This document shows, one piece after another, positions 62,056 through 64,000 of a DNA stretch of 64,000 nucleotides. The translations under genes and the position numbers were made by a program. The number at the start of each line of letters is the position of its first letter. The first letter of the stretch is position 1. The stretch spans positions 1-64,000 of the forward strand of contig NZ_JANIJX010000011.1 of the NCBI RefSeq assembly GCF_024580735.1, read 5' to 3'. The notes under the pieces were generated by a model. That model ran no database searches. It had not been told where the DNA came from and saw only the letters and a list, made by a program, of their open reading frames with translations. Origin of the DNA: Brevibacterium moorei. GTDB lineage: Bacteria; Actinomycetota; Actinomycetes; Actinomycetales; Brevibacteriaceae.

Positions 62056-63915
62056 GAAAATGCGGGGCGGGTGCGCCGGGTCGGGGACCGGGCACTGCTG
62101 GTGGATCTCGGTGGTGCCACAGACGGCTCCGGGGAAACGAGTGCCGTGCTACGGCGGGTGCTGGAACTGTCCGCTGCGTTGCGCGCCGCACCCGTGTCCG
62201 GGCAGGTCGATGTGGTCGCCGCTGCCGCCACCGTGTTGCTCGTCCTGGACTCGGCACGAGCCGCCGCACGGGCCCAGGGCCTGCTGGCGGCCCGGCTGCG
62301 CGATGAGGCCTCTGCCGACTCCGTCCGAGCCCCCGCCGCAGCCGAGGTCCCCGCCGGCCCGCAGAGGACGCGCGAGGTCGTGCTCGACGTGGTCTACACC
62401 GGCCCGGACCTCGCCGCTGCCGCAGAACTGCTGGGCCTGTCATCCGAGGCGCTCATCACCGCGCACACCGCCGAGACCTGGATTGCGGCCTCCGGCGGCT
62501 TCGCACCCGGGTTCGCCTATTGCGTGCCCGAGCGCTTCCTCACGGACTCCGGGTCGGCTGGTCCGGTCTGGAATGTTCCGCGCAGGTCCTCCCCGCGCAC
62601 CGCGGTGCCACCGGGTTCCGTGGGCCTGGCCGGGCGCTTCTCCGCGGCTTATCCGCGCTCCAGCCCCGGTGGCTGGCAGCTCATCGGGCACACGGACGCC
62701 CCACTGTGGGACGAGACCGGACGGTCCGGAGCCGGCAGGGACCACGGCGGCCCCGCGCTCATCGTCCCCGGAGACCGGGTGCGCTACCGCGCCGTGCCCG
62801 AGCGGATTGAAACGGTGGCAGGGGGAACCGGCACCGAGGACGCTGGACCTCCGTCAGTCGAGCCCGTTGAACCGGGCGCAGACCAAGCAGATCCAGTTCC
62901 CCACGCACATCCCGTGTTCGAGGTCCTCGACGCCGGACTGCTGACCCTGTTCCAGGACGCCGGGCGGCCCGGGCGTGGGGATATGGGCGTGACTACCTCG
63001 GGCGCGGCCGACCGGGGTGCCGCCTGGCGCGCGAACGACCTGGTTGGCAATGCGGGCGGGGCCCGGTCCCTCCGACCTGCCGGGGCCGTGGTGCTCGAGA
63101 ACATCGGCGGTCTGCACCTGCGCGCCCTGGATGACTGCGTTGTGGCCATCACCGGGGCCCGGGTGGAGCTATCGTTGGTGCGCACCGCCGCAGCGCCGGC
63201 GCGTCGGGTGGCCCTGGACTCGCCGTTCCTACTGCGGACGGGCGAGGAGCTGACCCTGTCCGCGGCCGCCCACGGACTGCGGTCCTATCTGGCGGTGCGC
63301 GGGGGATTCGCGGCACCCGCATCCCTGGGCTCGGCGGCCAGCGATGTGCTCTCCGGCCTGGGGCCCGCGCCGGTGCGGGCCGGAGCCGAACTGAACGCGC
63401 TGTCCGGCGCGGCCTGCGGGCCGATCCTGTCCGTTGCGGGTTCCGTCGATCCTCTGGGGTCCGTGAGGGGAACCGCGGGAACAGACGAGGCGGGCGATCA
63501 GACCACCGTCCTGCGCTGTGTCGCAGGCCCGCGTGCGGACTGGTTCGCCGCCGGTGAACTCGCCCGGTTCGCCCGGACCCGCTGGCGGGTGACCCAGCAG
63601 TCGAACCGGATCGGCCTGCGCCTGGAGGCAGACGGCACCGCCCCGGAAACAACCGCGGCCGGCCCAATCCGCCGTCGCCCGGACAGCGGTGAACTCGCCA
63701 GCGAGGGCATGGTCGCCGGCTCCATCCAGGTGCCACCGGCCGGCGCACCCGTGGTGTTCCTGGCCGATCACCCCGTGACCGGCGGCTATCCGGTCATCGC
63801 CACCCTCGTCGCCGCCGACCTCGACCCTGCGGCCCAGGTGCCGCCCGGCGCCCAGGTCCACTTCGCCCTGGTCGACCCCGACACCCTGCAGCCCATCCCG
63901 GAAGGACGGCCATGA
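62041..63915 (+). CDS. Fused 5-oxoprolinase subunits B and C
   Basis: 624 aa. Residues about 1-290 are PxpB/KipI-like: VGDRALLVDLGGATDG, HTAETWIAASGGFAPGFAYC and PPGSVGLAGRFSAAYP. Residues about 295-624 are PxpC/KipA-like: VLDAGLLTLFQDAGRPGRGD and MGVTTSGAADRGAAWRANDL. In E. coli and Bacillus these are two proteins; fusion is known in some lineages. ATG 62041 is in a repeat arm and the first ~10 residues may not be native; GTG at 62071 is an alternative. A start at 62041 has AGGGG upstream. Confidence 0.88.
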   Translation: MGLRVENAGRVRRVGDRALLVDLGGATDGSGETSAVLRRVLELSAALRAAPVSGQVDVVAAAATVLLVLDSARAAARAQGLLAARLRDEASADSVRAPAAAEVPAGPQRTREVVLDVVYTGPDLAAAAELLGLSSEALITAHTAETWIAASGGFAPGFAYCVPERFLTDSGSAGPVWNVPRRSSPRTAVPPGSVGLAGRFSAAYPRSSPGGWQLIGHTDAPLWDETGRSGAGRDHGGPALIVPGDRVRYRAVPERIETVAGGTGTEDAGPPSVEPVEPGADQADPVPHAHPVFEVLDAGLLTLFQDAGRPGRGDMGVTTSGAADRGAAWRANDLVGNAGGARSLRPAGAVVLENIGGLHLRALDDCVVAITGARVELSLVRTAAAPARRVALDSPFLLRTGEELTLSAAAHGLRSYLAVRGGFAAPASLGSAASDVLSGLGPAPVRAGAELNALSGAACGPILSVAGSVDPLGSVRGTAGTDEAGDQTTVLRCVAGPRADWFAAGELARFARTRWRVTQQSNRIGLRLEADGTAPETTAAGPIRRRPDSGELASEGMVAGSIQVPPAGAPVVFLADHPVTGGYPVIATLVAADLDPAAQVPPGAQVHFALVDPDTLQPIPEGRP

Positions 63916-64000
63916 CTGTGCCAGACCCGCAAGCACCCGACATCGCAGCGCTCGCCTCGGCGCCCACCAGGGCACTGACCGCCGTGCTCATCGCCAACCG
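63912..64000 (+). CDS. Biotin carboxylase-domain protein, N-terminus only (cut by window)
   Basis: Only 29 residues are visible, ending ALTAVLIANR, the classic opening of biotin carboxylase subunits and fused acyl-CoA or urea-type carboxylases. It overlaps the previous stop (ATGA). In several actinobacteria a biotin carboxylase gene follows pxp genes, sometimes as a urea-amidolyase-like enzyme. The first ~18 residues are a non-conserved leader. The identity of the full protein cannot be settled here. Confidence 0.75.
   Translation, partial: MTVPDPQAPDIAALASAPTRALTAVLIAN

Overview
The window is high-GC DNA from an Actinomycetota-like bacterium. Signs of this are GC-rich codon thirds, frequent GTG starts, short ATGA/GTGA gene overlaps, at least one gene without a Shine-Dalgarno site, and hairpins without U-tracts at gene ends. 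I cannot name the genus. A three-gene mevalonate operon together with luxS is unusual among actinobacteria and should help placement. I see no rRNA, tRNA, CRISPR array, prophage or complete transposon.

Layout. 1-8 kb: an MHS-type transporter, a cupin, a phytoene-desaturase-like FAD oxidoreductase, a DUF5819/HTTM membrane pair, and a MarR regulator divergent from a Bcr/CflA drug exporter. 8-13.7 kb: mevalonate kinase, diphosphomevalonate decarboxylase and phosphomevalonate kinase as an overlapping operon, then a small membrane protein and an acyl-CoA synthetase. 13.8-26 kb: single genes and small units (LysR/EamA pair, zinc alcohol dehydrogenase, siderophore-interacting protein, PQ-loop protein, AlkZ-like winged-helix protein, amidohydrolase, NCS1 permease, PQQ-type sugar dehydrogenase). 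26.2-30.1 kb: a TetR gene with a perfect 15-bp operator and a two-gene ABC exporter. 30-35.6 kb: a heme-degrading-type monooxygenase, cell-surface hypotheticals including a frameshifted lipoprotein, a glyoxalase-fold protein, a MarR gene with tandem operators, and nhaA.

35.9-44.7 kb holds two riboswitch-controlled units. A TPP riboswitch precedes an SDR reductase plus an NtaA/DmoA-type flavin monooxygenase. A glycine riboswitch precedes gcvP-gcvT-gcvH, followed by sdaA; together these can take glycine through serine to pyruvate. 44.8-52.9 kb: an endonuclease-like gene between repeats, a luxS-SDR operon, an amidase, an alcohol dehydrogenase, and a YheO/DauR-type regulator divergent from an MFS transporter.

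53.1-64 kb looks like one nutrient-acquisition programme: a five-gene oligopeptide-type ABC importer, an M20 amidohydrolase, a MalY/PatB-type C-S beta-lyase, then 5-oxoprolinase pxpA, a fused pxpB-pxpC and the start of a biotin carboxylase cut by the window edge. It could import N-acylated or peptide-linked cysteine S-conjugates, deacylate them, cleave the C-S bond and recycle pyroglutamate.

The other striking feature is the density of large intergenic palindromes. Several fall into families (arms containing GTTTCAGATT; arms containing GTGGCTCCACAAATG; loops containing TTCAGGGGTGTTA). In one family the inner stem differs between copies but stays paired, which argues that structure is being maintained. 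Many sit between convergent genes and may serve as bidirectional terminators, but at least one lies in a divergent promoter region.
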